From Corythucha ciliata (taxonomy: Eukaryota; Arthropoda; Insecta; Hemiptera; Tingidae), in assembly GCA_038030265.1 (NCBI GenBank), contig CM075940.1:1860001-1924000 (forward strand): 64,000 nt of DNA, written 5' to 3'. The position numbers and the translations under genes were made by a program. Shown piece after piece: positions 41,600 through 53,640 of this stretch (position 1 is its first letter; the number at the start of each line of letters is the position of its first letter). The notes beneath the pieces are model-generated. The model was not told the DNA's origin and made no database searches. It was given only the letters and a program-made list of their open reading frames with translations.

Positions 41600-43088
41600 A
41601 CAAGTACAAGCCGGTCGTCTCAAAAAACGGGAAAACGTTTCTAGCCGTTGCAAATTGCAAACATTCTGGTTGCCGTAGGTTTGAATTTGTTACTTCCAAA
41701 AAAATAACCCGTCAAGAAGATGTCAATATTGCCGTCATCATTTCTGGGGTTGTTCGGCATCAAGATGAAAAACATAGGCGATTCGTCAAAGGTGAAAAAA
41801 GAAAGGAGTTTAAACAAAAATTGCTCCACACAGTTCCTGGAGTTGTAGCTTTCGACGAACTCGAAAACCCCTCTGTTCAACGAATTGACGAGGGTAATCT
41901 TAATCAATGTCCATCGGCCATGATACTAAGAAAAATGGCATCTGAAGCATACAAAGCTAATGACTTGGACCAAGACAAATTCAAATCGCTTATCCTTCTT
42001 GAAGAAAAATACGCTCAAGCTTCTGATTGGAAGGGGAAGCATCTATCTGGATTTATAAGGAGCCTTTCGTATTCACCTTTTGTGGTCCGAATGATGTCTG
42101 AGATGCAAATCAACTATTTATGTTCCGTAACAAAAAAACAAAACGTCTCTGCCTACTTTGATGCCACTGGTACGATTGTTGTGAAACCTTCTTGGGTAGA
42201 CAAGAGAATTTATTATTATGCTTTAATTCTTCCGGGGGGTGAAGACTTCGGACCTGTCCCCCTGGCAGAAATGTTGTCGTCGGAGCATAACATTCCGACT
42301 CTAAATTACTTCCTCTCGGAAACAATTTATGACATTAGAAAGGTGTCTTCAAAATCTTTAAGCCGACTAAAAAAGGTGGAAGTTGACTTCTCCTATGCTC
42401 AACTTCAAAGCGTCTGCGTAAGCTTTAATAAGTTCGTAAGTATATGTATAAGTGTAGGCTGGTTATTTGCAATATTCGTGGAACTGGCTTGTGGATCCGC
42501 ATTCACCGCTGTTCTTAATTGAGAACTTGACGATCATTCACATTTGTTCCAGTCATTTCTTGAAGCGAGGAATAACAAATATCAACAGATTAACGAGAAA
42601 AAAAAACCGTTCGACGCCTTGCTGCAAAATTTCTAGGCCTTTAAACAGCTCATCTATCAATGAGGTAGTTAATTTAATGGAAGACGGCTTTATAGTTTTC
42701 GGATGTAAGGAGAAAAATGAAGCATTTCATGACGCTCTACGACGACTGGATAAAGGCGATATTTCACCGTACCGCGAGAGTGCTATCCATGACTCAAATT
42801 CGTCTTTGTCACTCGCTCCTTAACGAGAAAAGTAAAGTTTTGTTGAATTCTTCACCATTCAGACAATATTTTTCAGACGTTTGCGACAGAATAAGGACGA
42901 TAATTTTAAACACCATGACCTCAGACAGCAATGAATTTTAGTACATGTGTTTTTACTATACGCAGAACGAAAGCTTCTCTCTATGATCTGGCATCCTTCT
43001 CCGACCAACTTTCCACATCCTACGAGACACTAATGCGTCAGTTGAAAATTGGAATAAGCTAATAAAAAAAGACTTATTCAAAGGAAAG
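41600..43088 (+). pseudogene. DDE transposase-like domain of a Ulp1/PHD-containing element
   Basis: The frame from about 41640 reads CKHSGCRRFEFVTSKKI, then from 41821 to 42434 continues with YFDATGTIVVKPSW, RIYYYALILPG, PLAEMLSSEHNIPTLN and KVEVDFSYAQLQ. The last contains the second likely catalytic Asp. GTAAGT at 42436 suggests an intron; the next exon has IHICSSHFLKRG and a helical stretch. ENWNKLIKKDLF near 43035 carries the probable catalytic Glu. Large eukaryotic transposons of the MULE/KDZ/EnSpm assemblage combine such a core with Ulp1 and PHD modules. The exact superfamily is not settled. Shifts and stops after 42560 suggest decay. Confidence 0.6.
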
Positions 43089-44188
43089 ATGAGGAGATTA
43101 TGTCCACGTTTTGTGGCGCGATGTGCGTCGGTTATAAAGGCACGTGTGTTGTTTGCAACAAAAGATTTAATAACGACGCGCATAAAAAAAAATCGGGCAC
43201 AAAAAAGCAAAAAATGCCTGGCCAAACCGAGTAAACGCCGCGCCTGCAAGCCGAAAAACGCAAAGAGGAAAGACGAAATAAACGTTTCGAAGGACGCCGC
43301 ACTGAATATTACCCTTGCGAAGGAGACATGGAAGGATAGGAAAAACAAAAGTAGTTATTTTAAATATATTCCAAAAACTTACTTCTCGAACCTACAAAAC
43401 ACAGATGAGGAACCCTCTTCCACACTACAGACAACAGAAAATGAAATATTAATCGGAACGCCAACGAAATCCACGAACCTCGAAATCACATCGTTGAAAA
43501 TCGTTGCAACGAACACACCCAATAGGACTTCAACTTTCTTCCAATTTGACTGCTCCCCAATAAAACGTAAGGTGGTTGTTCCTGCGGTTGCGAGCATTTC
43601 CGGCAGAAAACTGTACACATCTGAATTACAGTTTCTGCTTCCCAGCGAAGGGATTATGCCTAAATTCGAAGCTGACCTGTATTTTAGCGAATCTATAACT
43701 GATGTGTACTTATAAATTCTGTGCCACGAGGAACGATATATTAACGAAGAAAAGAACCACGTCGTGATTTTCTCTGTTGAAGGGTTCATTTTCAACTCGT
43801 CTGATGAGCCTGACTGGTTTTATTCATCTCTGAAATATTTAATTCACTCTGATATACTGTCTTACGACATTGTACTGTTTCCGATAGTATCAGGCGGGTA
43901 TTGTACTCTGGCCATTCTATACAGTGCTCAAAAAACTGTCATGTACCCCTAGATAGCATGGGGGGAGAGAATGTTTATCTGGTCAAAAATATAATGCAAC
44001 TGCACAAAGCAGCTGCAGGGGTAAGAAACTACCACTTTGACTTGGAAGAATGGACATTTTACGCTCCAAAAGACATACCTTTACAGAATAACAGCGTCGA
44101 CTGCGGCGCCTTCGTTTGTTTGTATTCTGAAGTTCTAATTTGTAGAACAGGCGAAATTATCAAGCACTACAAAAATCAGCAGCCATAA
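43089..44188 (+). pseudogene. Basic linker and Ulp1/SENP (C48) cysteine protease domain of the same gene
   Basis: 43089-43715 is a lysine/serine-rich linker. From 43750 in broken frames: DWFYSSLKYLIHSD, then the catalytic end QNNSVDCGAFVCLYSE at about 44080-44130 with the QxxxxDCG signature (Gln and Cys of the Ulp1 catalytic set). The catalytic His is likely in the frame-shifted stretch near 43900. Ulp1 proteases cleave SUMO; in transposons the role is unproven. At least two frame changes occur (near 43715 and 43950). Confidence 0.7.
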
Positions 44189-44379
44189 AAAAACGGCCAA
44201 GAATTTCTTAGCGAGTACAGGAAGAAAATTCGTGACAAAATATTTCATTATAATGCATACTCCCGAATATACCAACAGCGGGCCGAAAAGAATCAAACTT
44301 CCGGACAATATTCTCAAGACAGACATGAATATCGACTTCAAGAAAACAACAAAAAACAGCAAGCTACCTAACACGTTAG

Positions 44380-44580
44380 ACTCTTTAGCGAAAAATGTAT
44401 CAACATACTGGGACGAAACGAGCATGATTTGCCATCACGGAGAGTGCAAGCACTCTCAAGGAGGCAACCAAGTTGCTGTGCATGAAATGCAGGCACTGGT
44501 ATCATCTTCTCTGCGTGGGACTGTCCGAGTCAGCTGAGCTTCCGAGAAGCTATTTCTGCAGCAGTTGCACGGCATTGTGA
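44380..44580 (+). pseudogene. C-terminal PHD finger of the Ulp1-containing transposon protein
   Basis: In the third frame about 44385-44575 reads ICHHGECK, then LLCMKCRHWYHLLCVGLS and SYFCSSC before a stop, fitting the C4HC3 spacing of a PHD finger. It lies after a shift from the Ulp1 frame. 44590-45380 beyond it has no gene I can identify. Confidence 0.6.
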
Positions 44581-45469
44581 GCGACGGAATCACAGAGTAA
44601 TAAAATGACCCAAGAACAAAATATTCACAAATTGGATCCTTTCACTTGGTGCGTTCGATCACATGAAAAGGAAAAAAAACACATAAGTTAATTTACAAAT
44701 AGAATAAAAAACTCTTCCTGATAAATATCCAAAAGGATTCTTAATAAATAATTTTATTACTCCAAATGCACATGAGCCTCCACCTCCCCCCATGAATCCT
44801 CCCATCTTCACTGCCGAAATTCGTCGCAATGTGGGTCCTCACGCACTCGTTCAATACTTTTGTGTAGAGGCCTTATTGTACCTCTGGGGTTTTAATTTCA
44901 AGTATGGAGACAGGGCTCCCGTCCCGACCCCCCAGAACCCCTAAGAACAGGAGTTAACAGGAGTTTTCCTGAGATTTCCTTTGTCGACGACATCGTTTGT
45001 TTATGTTTCTGTTTATGATGACGAAGACGTTGAAACCCCCTATCGTTAGTAGCCTTTGGGCCGCAGGGTTTAAGGGAGCTATGTCCGCTGCAGTGACACT
45101 TCCGTTATTGTCCTGATTCTAGCTTATGGGCGATTAAGCCACGACAGAGGCTAGCTGTTCAAGATGGAGCCGAATACGGAAAATGTACCCATTATAGGAA
45201 GACAAAAGCTTACAATTTTATTTTTCGGAACTGGCCTGAAAGCTCCGGGCACTTCGTCAGTTTCCTAACAACATTTTTAATCGTGGGTTGATGAGACATT
45301 ACAATTTTTTAAAGTTCTGTTTTATTACGTTGTCTGAATGAGAAACGGAATTGTTCAACTTTAAATCGAAATCAAGACTCCATGACGAGCATATCAACTA
45401 GGAACTATCTCCAACCGAACGTTACCAAACTCCATACTGAGTACCCTCAAATCCCAGAAAATAAAAGGC

Positions 45470-46303
45470 TGACCCCCCCCCCCCCGAAATGTAGTTGCTT
45501 GCGATGTATGGGTGCGTCTTTTGCGCCCTGATTCGCCAAGCCTACTGTTTGAGACCACTGTCTGCCTACGAGGCTGGTTGAATACCTTGAAAGTATCACT
45601 CGAGTCTGTAGGAGGAAAATCCGGGAGAAATTGTACATTTTTGGCTCGCAATCCGTGATACTTCGGGAGCGACGGCCTTGGAAACGATTTCATCGAAGTT
45701 GATGGAGATGGATTGCAAAAGTTGTTCACGAATCCAGTTGTCTTTTAACCCTCTAATGAACTGGGCACGCAAGAAAATGTCGGAGGCGGAAACGTTGGTG
45801 TCACATTGGCATTTAACGAAGAAATCGCAATCGTTTAAAGATTCACGAAGGCTGCAGACAAATTCAGTAATCGTTTGATTGTCTTTCTGCGTGACACTGA
45901 GAAAATAATGTTGATTTACGACCACGTTTCGCTTTGGAATGAGCATTTCTCTTAATTTTGGTACGAGATCGTTGTAATTGAAGTCTTTGGTGGGTTTGTC
46001 AGGTCCGAGAAATGAGGCTAGATTACTGTAATGAGTAGGCCCAACTGAGGCGCACAGAAGCTGAGCTTGACGAGTCTGATCCGAGAGATTTTTAATTGTT
46101 AAGTAATTTTCGAATCGTTCGATGTAACGGTTGAACATTTCTTTTGTCGAATCGAAATGTTCAAAATGTTGCACGCTCCATACATTGTTTTCATGTGCCG
46201 ATGAAGACGATTGGTTGGATTGGATGACTTGAAAAGATTGGATTAGGCTGAGTTGTGACTGTGTAAATGCGTTTAAAAGCTTTTCAGACTGTTCCGGGTC
46301 CAT
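45470..46303 (-). pseudogene. Gypsy gag (retrotrans_gag type)
   Basis: The minus-strand ATG at 46303 opens 236 residues: a Q/S-rich start, MFNRYIERFENYLTIKNL, LVPKLREMLIPKRNVVV and QTITEFVCSLRESLNDCDF, the landmarks of a Ty3/Gypsy capsid. A frame change near 45600 leads to a degraded knuckle (GLANQGAKDAPIHRKQ) and the sequence ends at a C-run (45474-45485). Protease and the rest of pol are missing. The capsid frame itself is intact. Confidence 0.85.
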
Positions 46304-46348
46304 TTTAGCCTAGTCAAAGTATACTTGACTTCCTGTTGGCTGAAATTT

Positions 46349-46830
46349 TCACCGAGACGCCAATTATTGTGTCTTTTTAATATTAGAACCGCGTTTAGAA
46401 ACTTCTTTTATATATTTCGAATATTTTGATAAATCATAATGAACATATGCAAATAAAAACATGACACATGATCGGGGCTCTCCCCGAACAACAACAGAAC
46501 ACAATTCATAGGATGTTCGGCTCATAAAATAATGGAGGAGGGACTTATGTCCTCTGAGGTGACCGAACTGGTCACAAAAATTAAAAAAAAAAAGTTTCCC
46601 TCCTACGATCGCCAAATGGGTCAAACTTCGCGACTCCATCAAGAAAAGAGAGGGAATCCACCACCCGTTGAAGCTGGTAAATTCCGAAGAAACTCGGGGG
46701 AATTCGACTCGATATGACCGAGTGATTCGTACAGTTTGCAAGTTCGTGTAAAGACGGCGCAGCGCAGGCACTAATAGATTCTGATTTACCCACTCTCACC
46801 TGCGTAAATACCGCGACGTAATGATCCAAG
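46349..46830 (-). repeat. LTR (right part) and primer-binding site of the Gypsy gag element
   Basis: Minus strand: LTR ending AAAGACACAATA, then TTGGCGTCTCGGTGA (46363-46349) as primer site, 45 bases before the gag ATG. The LTR extends to an undefined point before the piggyBac target at 46843. Confidence 0.5.
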
Positions 46831-47174
46831 GGTTGAAAACCCTTAACACTCGAACGGCCGGAGGTTTATCCCTACCTAGAACGGCCAAGAGCGGTCATTT
46901 CTGACCGCAACGGTATTAGAGAGTGAATGAGTTCAATAAAGTGACCAAATGTAATGAGAGTCTGAAATTTGTTGGTTTTTACTTCCATTTTTGTAGTTTT
47001 TAATTCAAAGGTGCAATAAAGTCCAAAGAGCAAGATAAAAAATAAATAAATTAATTTAAAAAATAATAATAACGATCGAAAATTATATAATTTCAAGTAT
47101 TCCAAACGTAGGTACACTCATGAATGTAAAAATATTTTCTTATTAACGAACAGGGAAACTGGAAATGAGTAAGA

Positions 47175-47520
47175 AATATGTGACATGCTAATTCTGACAG
47201 TTATTGCAGGATACTTTTGTAATTTTTGTTACAACACTGCATTTCCCACATACGGCCTTCGAACATCCACCACAAACTTGCGACGTTTTGTTTCACCAAA
47301 GTTGAGATTGACACTGCTTTCGTTTGAGACTCGTTCTGGGTATTTCCTCTTCTTTCGAGCTCGAATTCGTGTTTCCGTTTACACCTTGATCAAATTATGT
47401 TGATGCTGAAGCATTCTGATCGACGTTCGGCCCACGAAGTTCTTCGACCAGTTACAACAAGAATTTTTCTCGACTAATGTTCGATTTCGTCGCTTCTTTA
47501 TACAATACCCATGCATTTTT
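47175..47520 (-). pseudogene. piggyBac transposase C-terminus (cysteine-rich domain)
   Basis: Minus strand: LLQLVEELRGP-like helix near 47460, then basic sequence and VCGGCSKAVCGKC ... SCNNC near 47290-47205. This is the PHD-like Cys-rich zinc domain that ends piggyBac proteins and contacts transposon ends. The DDD catalytic region is gone. Confidence 0.75.
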
Positions 47521-47529
47521 GCCGGCTAA

Positions 47530-47830
47530 ATGTTAGTAAAACCTGTTAGTACTTCTTTGGAATTGAGATCTGGCATACCACAGGGTTCGGTCCTGATACC
47601 TTTGTCATTTATAGTATACTATAACATTATTTTTTCGTTGGATACGTCGTCTTCTCCATTTTGCTTCGCTGATGACACCGTTTTTTTTTATTCAATGGCA
47701 AAAATACTGAGGATGTGAAAAGTAAAATTAGGAAGGATTTTAGCTTAATTAAAAAATGGTTAAATACAAATTGTTTGTTACTAAATTTAGACAAAACGTC
47801 GATTGTTAAATTCTCTTTAGGAGCTAGAGC
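47530..47830 (+). pseudogene. LINE reverse transcriptase fragment
   Basis: LRSGIPQGSVLIPLSF and PFCFADDTVFFY give the RT SGxPQGS and FADD active-site motifs. After a shift the frame continues (LIKKWLNTNCLLLNLDKT). It is truncated at both ends and lies in the position where the piggyBac catalytic domain should be. Confidence 0.85.
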
Positions 47831-48354
47831 TCAAATGTCATGAAGTTTGAAATTAAAATAAATTATCCTTGAGAAGTTACAAGATGTAATAAAGAGCGAG
47901 CGGTCATGAATGACCGCTTTGGCCGTTCGAGTGTTAAAAAATGAAAATTTGAAAGGCCGGAACGCGTTAAGGCATGGATTTCTGGACTCATACGCAATCT
48001 CTTTAAACGACGACACCGATGGAAACATTGGATTGAACTTTGATTTTTGTGTTAAGGGGCAAATCATGGTATAGAAATTTCGCTGAGTATTTATACCAGC
48101 TTAATTTGACCCGCTTAGTACGAGAAGGAAGGGTGTTTTTCTGCTCGTTGCCTAGGTGTCTGGACACGTGATCTGCTTGGTTAATCAAACGCTCTGCCAC
48201 GGTGGGGTATGCTGACTGGCAGAGGTGGATCATATAAGATTTAAGACGTTAAATTCAGTATGTCACGATCCTGTCTTACTGACTAAAAACTCTCAGAAGG
48301 CACACTTCTAAAGGAAAGAATGAAAACTTCAAGCACCACATTATTAAACCCACT

Positions 48355-48506
48355 TTGCCTGAGTTGTGTTAGGGATTATCCACAATGCCTGAAAACAGCC
48401 AGGTAATGTGAGAAATAATGCCCAAGTTTCCCACATTGCCTAGCAGAGTTAGGCATTGTGAACAATGCCTAGCCATTCCCCCAATGCCTGAGTTCCCAAT
48501 TTGCCG
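48355..48506. repeat. Array of RTTGCCTRR / dyad motifs
   Basis: TTGCCTGAG, ATGCCTGAA, ATGCCCAAG, TTGCCTAGC, ATGCCTAGC, ATGCCTGAG and TTGCCGG occur at intervals of about 16-33 bp. One pair forms TGCCTAGCAGAGTTAGGCA. It resembles the dyad array at 28751 in core and spacing. Confidence 0.5.
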
Positions 48507-48570
48507 GTAACAATACATGGACAAGATTGAAAAAGTTTAATCATCGAAAAAAAAGCTGAGATCAAACTTT

Positions 48571-49287
48571 TTGAGTTATCGAAATATATTTTATCTGGTC
48601 ACTCTCATGAGCGGTTTAGTTGAATCAAAAGTAGTGAACGCTGTGAATTATTCAAAGCGTGATTCGGTGATTCTTGAATCAACCCAGGACATCAGCAAGA
48701 AAGAAGCCACTGCAGTTCTAGTTCGGTATGTGGAGCAAATTAATACTCAAGTTGAGCTGAAAACCAATTTGAAACCGCAAGAGGGGCTGATAAATGTGTT
48801 TACTTGTAGGGATACGAGTGGTGAAAATCTATCGAAGCAATTAATAGAGGTGGTCAAATCAGGTGGCATCAAATTGGATTGTATGGTTGGCCAAAGCATG
48901 GATGGTGCCGGAAATATGAGAGGAAGATACAATGGGGTCAAAACTTGGGTTTTGAAGGAATGCCCGTCTGCTTTTTACACGTGGTGTTCTCATCAATTCG
49001 CCCTCATAATAGAAAAGTCGATCGATATTTGCCTGGAGATGAGAAATGCTGTTAATTTTCTTCATGAAATATACGTTTTCATGTGAGGACACAAACGGCA
49101 TCACTTGTTCATCGAAAATTTGGAGAAAACAGATGCTACAAACAAAACGAAATGGCTGAAGAGAGATATGACAACCAGGTGGTCGAGCAAAAGTTGTGCT
49201 ATACGAACTTTCCTGGCGTGTTATGGCACTTTACGAGATGCTCTTAGTGACATTAGTAAAATGTCAAGAGCATGGTGTGGGTTTTAA
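48571..49287 (+). pseudogene. hAT transposase relic (DUF4371/ZMYM1-like)
   Basis: Contains ESTQDISKKEATAVLVRYV, GGIKLDCMVGQSMDGAGNM (catalytic Asp region) and YTWCSHQFALIIEKS (CxxH), the hAT RNase H-like core. An in-frame TGA at 49084 interrupts; RDMTTRWSSKSCAIRTF continues in frame to 49285. The N-terminal zinc finger and C-terminal dimerisation region are missing. Confidence 0.85.
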
Positions 49288-49311
49288 TAGTGAAAAGATG
49301 AACATATTAAG

Positions 49312-49805
49312 CTGGAATATGGTAGTACGAAGGGAAAAAATTACACTTGAACCTCTCAAGCATCCAAAAAAACTGCATGTTTCATTTCATAATCCTGGAA
49401 CATGAATTCAACGCGAAAAACAGACAATTTAAATAGGAAAATCTGGGATTTATGGTCCATTATCTTGTGTGGTAATTTTTGCCTCCATCTTGACCGGTCT
49501 CGGGAAAAGTAATTGATGAGTAACGGTAACTTCCACTTGGTTACTGACAAAATAACGAGTTCCTGACACGTACAAGAGTTAAATTTTTTGGTAACGAAAA
49601 CGAGTTGACGTTGTAATTAATGATGTCCAGATTGATGACCATAAGTAAAGTAGTACCTAACCCAGGTTAGGTCCTATAACCGACAATGCATCATATCTAC
49701 ATCATGATTCACGCAAAGTTCCCCACGTTTAATTTGGTGCTGGAGAGGGTTGAGCGGGGATTCTGGGAGGGACAATGCGCCATTCAGCTTGGGGGGGGGG
49801 CACCC
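49312..49805 (+). repeat. Dispersed repeat copy B1
   Basis: Collinear with 53230-53640: shared ATATGGTAGTA, CAATTCAACRCGAAAAACAG, GTAATTAATGATGTC-like, and a G-run before CACCCCTG. Non-coding. Confidence 0.7.
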
Positions 49806-49976
49806 CTGACTATAGAAACGGTTAAGATTCGATACCGGGACTTATGTGAAGCGCTTTTGAGTGGGAGGACCATTAAATACTACATTTCCAGTATTTTCCC
49901 GGATTTGTCCGAGGAAAAAACGAAGGTACTGTTCGAACAACTGTACAAACGTTACATTCCCCACTTTAACCAATAG
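49806..49976 (+). other. Unassigned coding-like fragment
   Basis: The frame after the repeat reads TIETVKIRYRDLCEALL and ends YKRYIPHFNQ. The composition is protein-like but the family is not recognised, and no start is evident. Confidence 0.3.
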
Positions 49977-50179
49977 TTTAATGATGTTGATCGCACTAAA
50001 GTAAAGTTCTTAAAGAAACATGAGACTTGGATGGAAGGTGAGTTCTCGAAAACAAGAAATATCTTTTCTCTCGTCCAAGTCAACGACTGTCTTCGTTTTT
50101 AACGGAGCGGTTTCAAAACCGCCAAGTGACGAGTGATTTCTGTTGGGTTGTGATATCCGTTATTTACCTCATTACAATT

Positions 50180-50770
50180 ATGGGGAAGAGGACGTGCACG
50201 TTTAACTCTGAACTCGCGCTTCATTACAAAAACATTTTCGAAGAAGGCCGAACAGGTGATGAGGCCGAGTGTGTGGTGTGCAAGTCCGGGTCCTATGTTT
50301 CTGTAGCTCAACAAGGGAAACAGGCTTTGGAAAGGCACATCAACACTTCAAAGCACAAGCTCAGTCTACAGCAAGTATCTTTAACGCCAAAAATAAATTT
50401 CCTGTGAGTACCTCAGTATTTACATCCTCTTTTGGACCTATAGAGTTTTTAGTTGGTGTGTTTCTGATTTAATTCAAGTCCCGTTCAAACGCCCCAAACT
50501 AATAAAATTCATGCCGCGGAGGGAGCATTGGCATTTCACACCGCGGCACGTCTTCGTCTTCGTCTTATAAATCATTGGACTGCATGCCAAAATTGAATAT
50601 GAAAATTCATCCTGATTCTGAGCTCGCAAAGTAGGCAGTAGGATCATGACTTGGATTTAATGCCACATCTAGTGTGACACTATGAAGTTATTTTTTAAAC
50701 GATTTGTCTTCGATTAAGTGCGCTCGAACCAAAGGTGAAACAATGATAAACGGCGTGCAACGCTAAGCGA
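50180..50770 (+). pseudogene. hAT transposase N-terminus with BED-like zinc finger
   Basis: MGKRTCTFNSELALHYKNIF, then CVVCKSGSYVSV and HINTSKHK form a C2H2-type (Cx2C...Hx4H) finger characteristic of one hAT group. After a stop near 50406 and frame changes, AAEGALAFHTAA and DLSS...CARTKGETM-like remnants continue to about 50760. No catalytic core remains. Confidence 0.7.
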
Positions 50771-51072
50771 GCAAATACAACCTACGGTGGAGCGGAGAGG
50801 TATGGGCCGCCTCCCTAATCCTCTCCAACGCCAGGAGTATGCGAGTAAAAGGCGAAACAAAAATTAAATTGCATAAAAAAAGGAGAGGACTTTCGGACAC
50901 GGAAAAAGCGAGAGCAAGAGCGGAGATCGTCATCATAGAGGTCAGATTCTACAACTGTAAATTGTTTAACCAAATTGATTGTTCTTTTCGCTAGCTCAAG
51001 TTTTGTCCCCTTTTTATAAATCCGCCAAATATAAATATTTCATTCGGTTTCGTCATACCCCTCATTTCTACC

Positions 51073-51095
51073 AAATTACCCCTTCCGGGTAATTT
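51073..51095. other. Short perfect hairpin
   Basis: AAATTACCC-CTTCC-GGGTAATTT. It lies in otherwise featureless sequence (50771-51189). Confidence 0.45.
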
Positions 51096-51189
51096 GCTTG
51101 ATTGAGGTGCTGGAGTTATAAGGCTATTTTCCCTTATTTTCTTGTAATACGATATTTCTGGGAATCGCTTAGTTGGCGTCTTCCTATTA

Positions 51190-51850
51190 ATATATATTTT
51201 CATGTAAAGATGCTCTTTACATGAACGAGTCGACTGTAGAAGCGCGGCGTGTTAAGTTGTTGTTATTTTGTGTAAATTAAAATAAAGTTTTTTTTAAAAA
51301 ACAAAATTCTCGACTTGTCGCATTTAACTCTCGTAGTGAGAACAAAAGCATTATGATGCAGACTGGCGCCCAAACATTTTGAACCCATTATTTTTCGGTT
51401 ATTTTAAAAGCCCTTCACCCTTCGTCCCAGTAATTCGTAAAAATGTCGTCCACCTCCCAACCGTCCACAAATTTCAAGTGCTCTTCGTGCAAAAGACAAT
51501 CCTCAGATCCCCCAACTGTTTGTTCACAATGTCAATCACAAAGGTGCGAAAATTGAACGCTCATAAATTTCAAGAAGTTAAATCAAGAACGAAAAGAATC
51601 TTTTGTCAACAATTGTTGCAGCATACACCCCCAAATCGAATCCCTTAAAACCGCTGTACGATCGGTTCTTGATAAACAAAGAACATTCACAAACGATTTA
51701 AACGAATGGTTGGTTCCATAAAGAATTGGAAAAAAGTCCAGTAATAAAAAAAATAGAAGAGTCCCAAAATGGATAAAGAGTTAGACCAACTCATCAAATG
51801 CTGACCACGAGGACAATAGATACAGTTGAACATCTCCAGCGATTTGCAAA
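51190..51850 (+). pseudogene. 5' end of an LTR retrotransposon (LTR end, PBS, short gag-like ORF)
   Basis: An AAATAAAG signal lies near 51283, and CTGGCGCCCAAAC at 51362 is a standard primer-site form. An ATG at about 51442 opens FKCSSCKRQSSDPP and TVCSQCQSQRCEN, a cysteine-rich start, then a stop and a helical frame to about 51720. The right side is lost. 51851-52249 has no gene. Confidence 0.5.
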
Positions 51851-52249
51851 CGCATATTTGATCCACACAGATGCCCAGAAGGTGATTGACAACTCAAGGC
51901 CCATCAAAGAGAGAACCCATGATGACCTTGATGTATTCAGTCATAATGAGTTTTAGTCCCAGCAACCGTTAGTGGTTTTTTCCGGCCGACACGGAAGGAA
52001 AAAAAAAACTCTCTTTTTTCCCAGGAGAGCAGGGGTGTCTACAAGGGGAGGGGGCAATGGCACGGAGTGCGCCATGAAAATTTGGGGGGGGGGGATTTTT
52101 TTTTAAATAACCTGAGCGTAGCCCCTCGCTGGCCAAATGGGTTTTCCAAGGTCTACTTCTCCTTTGAGTAGGGTGAATTTGAGTCAAACACAAAGTAACT
52201 CTCTATATGAGTGCAGTGGCTGATAGGAGTTCCGTTCGAGAAGGTCAGA

Positions 52250-53100
52250 CGATACTAACGACATCGCGAAAAGTTCATCGCTCCCCTAGGTGAGTTTTAG
52301 CCAGAACCGACTGCATTTCGCGATTGACAACGGTCTAAAAGACTCATAAACCACGTGCAGCTCAAATCAAAGCATTGGAGAAACTCGTTAAAAACGCTGG
52401 CCACCTTGCCTCGTGAGCGTTTCTTAGTCAAAAAAACTATAATTTAAAGTTGGTCGAAACAAGAATTCTCAAACAACAAGTTGGACGATACTGCGTTTGA
52501 CGGCACGAGGGATCCGAAAATCAAAGCTGATTTTCGATCAGACGATCCAGCAGCGGGTATTCCAGTGTTTCAAGCGTTTATGACAGCATTGGCCCGGTTT
52601 CAGCGGCCGCTCAAAACTTTTTGCGGACGGTGGGCACGCATCGGAGCCCCTTAAGTCCTAAGATGAAAGAGGAGCCTCGATGCAGTTGGACCTCAATGGC
52701 CCGCTCTAGAGACAAAAATGTGGGCTGATGGCAAAGACATTGCAAAACGCTGATTTTTGTTTTGGGTCGCTAACGCAATTAACAATCGTCAGAGGCAATC
52801 ATAAACCACGTCCGGCACAAATCGAAAAAATGGCACAACATGGAAGAATCACCCACGCGATTATGAACGATCGGATTTTCGATCAGACGAGCAGTTGAAG
52901 GGGTTCTGACTGTCATTTTGACGTACTTGACCGCATTGCTTTATCCTGTTCTCCCGTGAACGAAGGTTACGGAATCGACATCACTGAAGTCCAAAAGGAA
53001 GAGTCTCTCGAAGCACATGGACCTTATCGCTAGGCTGCTTTGGTGTCGAAGAATCTGCCCAACTAACGACATCGCTTAACGTTCATTTTCAACCCTTTAA
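52250..53100. repeat. Degenerate large tandem repeat
   Basis: CATAAACCACGTSCRGC, ATTTTCGATCAGACGA and ACTAACGACATCGC each recur two or more times at spacings of roughly 350-450 or 800 bp. Units are heavily diverged. Confidence 0.4.
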
Positions 53101-53229
53101 TAGTGAGAATTAAATAAGTAATAGAGAAGGTATCTCAAGGTATGGTGTGGGAAAAGGGAAAAAATCGAGTAGTAGTGGATCCAGAGGGCCTTTATAACTA
53201 GGTAAAAAGCTAGGCGTATTACTCCGAAA

Positions 53230-53640
53230 TATGGTAGTATGAAGGGGGAAAAATTACATTTGAACCTCCCAAGCAGCTAACAAAGTGGATGTTTCATTCC
53301 AGAATCCTGAAACATCAATTCAACACGAAAAACAGAATCTTGTGACGTAATTTTGGCGTACAGACTGACTGATTGGTTTCGGGAAACGGTTACTAACAAA
53401 ATAACAAGTTCCTAACGCGTTAAAGAGGTAAATTTTTCGGTAACGAATTAACGAGTTAACGTATTAATTAATGATGTCAGGTTGATGACCACAAGTAAAG
53501 CAGTACCACCGATAATGTCCAATTTGCTCTAATTTGTTCACCCCGTTAAGTTTTGGTGCTGAAGAGGGGTGGGAGTGATTTTTTGGGGGGGAGATGCGCC
53601 CTTCAGCTTGGGGGGGGGGGATGGGCACCCCTGCAGGAGA
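53230..53640 (+). repeat. Dispersed repeat copy B2
   Basis: Second copy of the 49312-49805 repeat, including the terminal G-run (53608-53620) before CACCCCTG. Confidence 0.7.

Larger units (their letters stand above)
46847..47933. mobile_element. piggyBac-like deletion derivative with TTAA duplication
   Basis: TTAA at 46843-46846 and 47934-47937. Ends CACTCGAACGGCC and its exact reverse complement, with a GCGGTCAT...ATGACCGC subterminal palindrome at both ends. Contains the C-terminus of a piggyBac transposase (-) and a LINE RT fragment (+). Confidence 0.9.
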
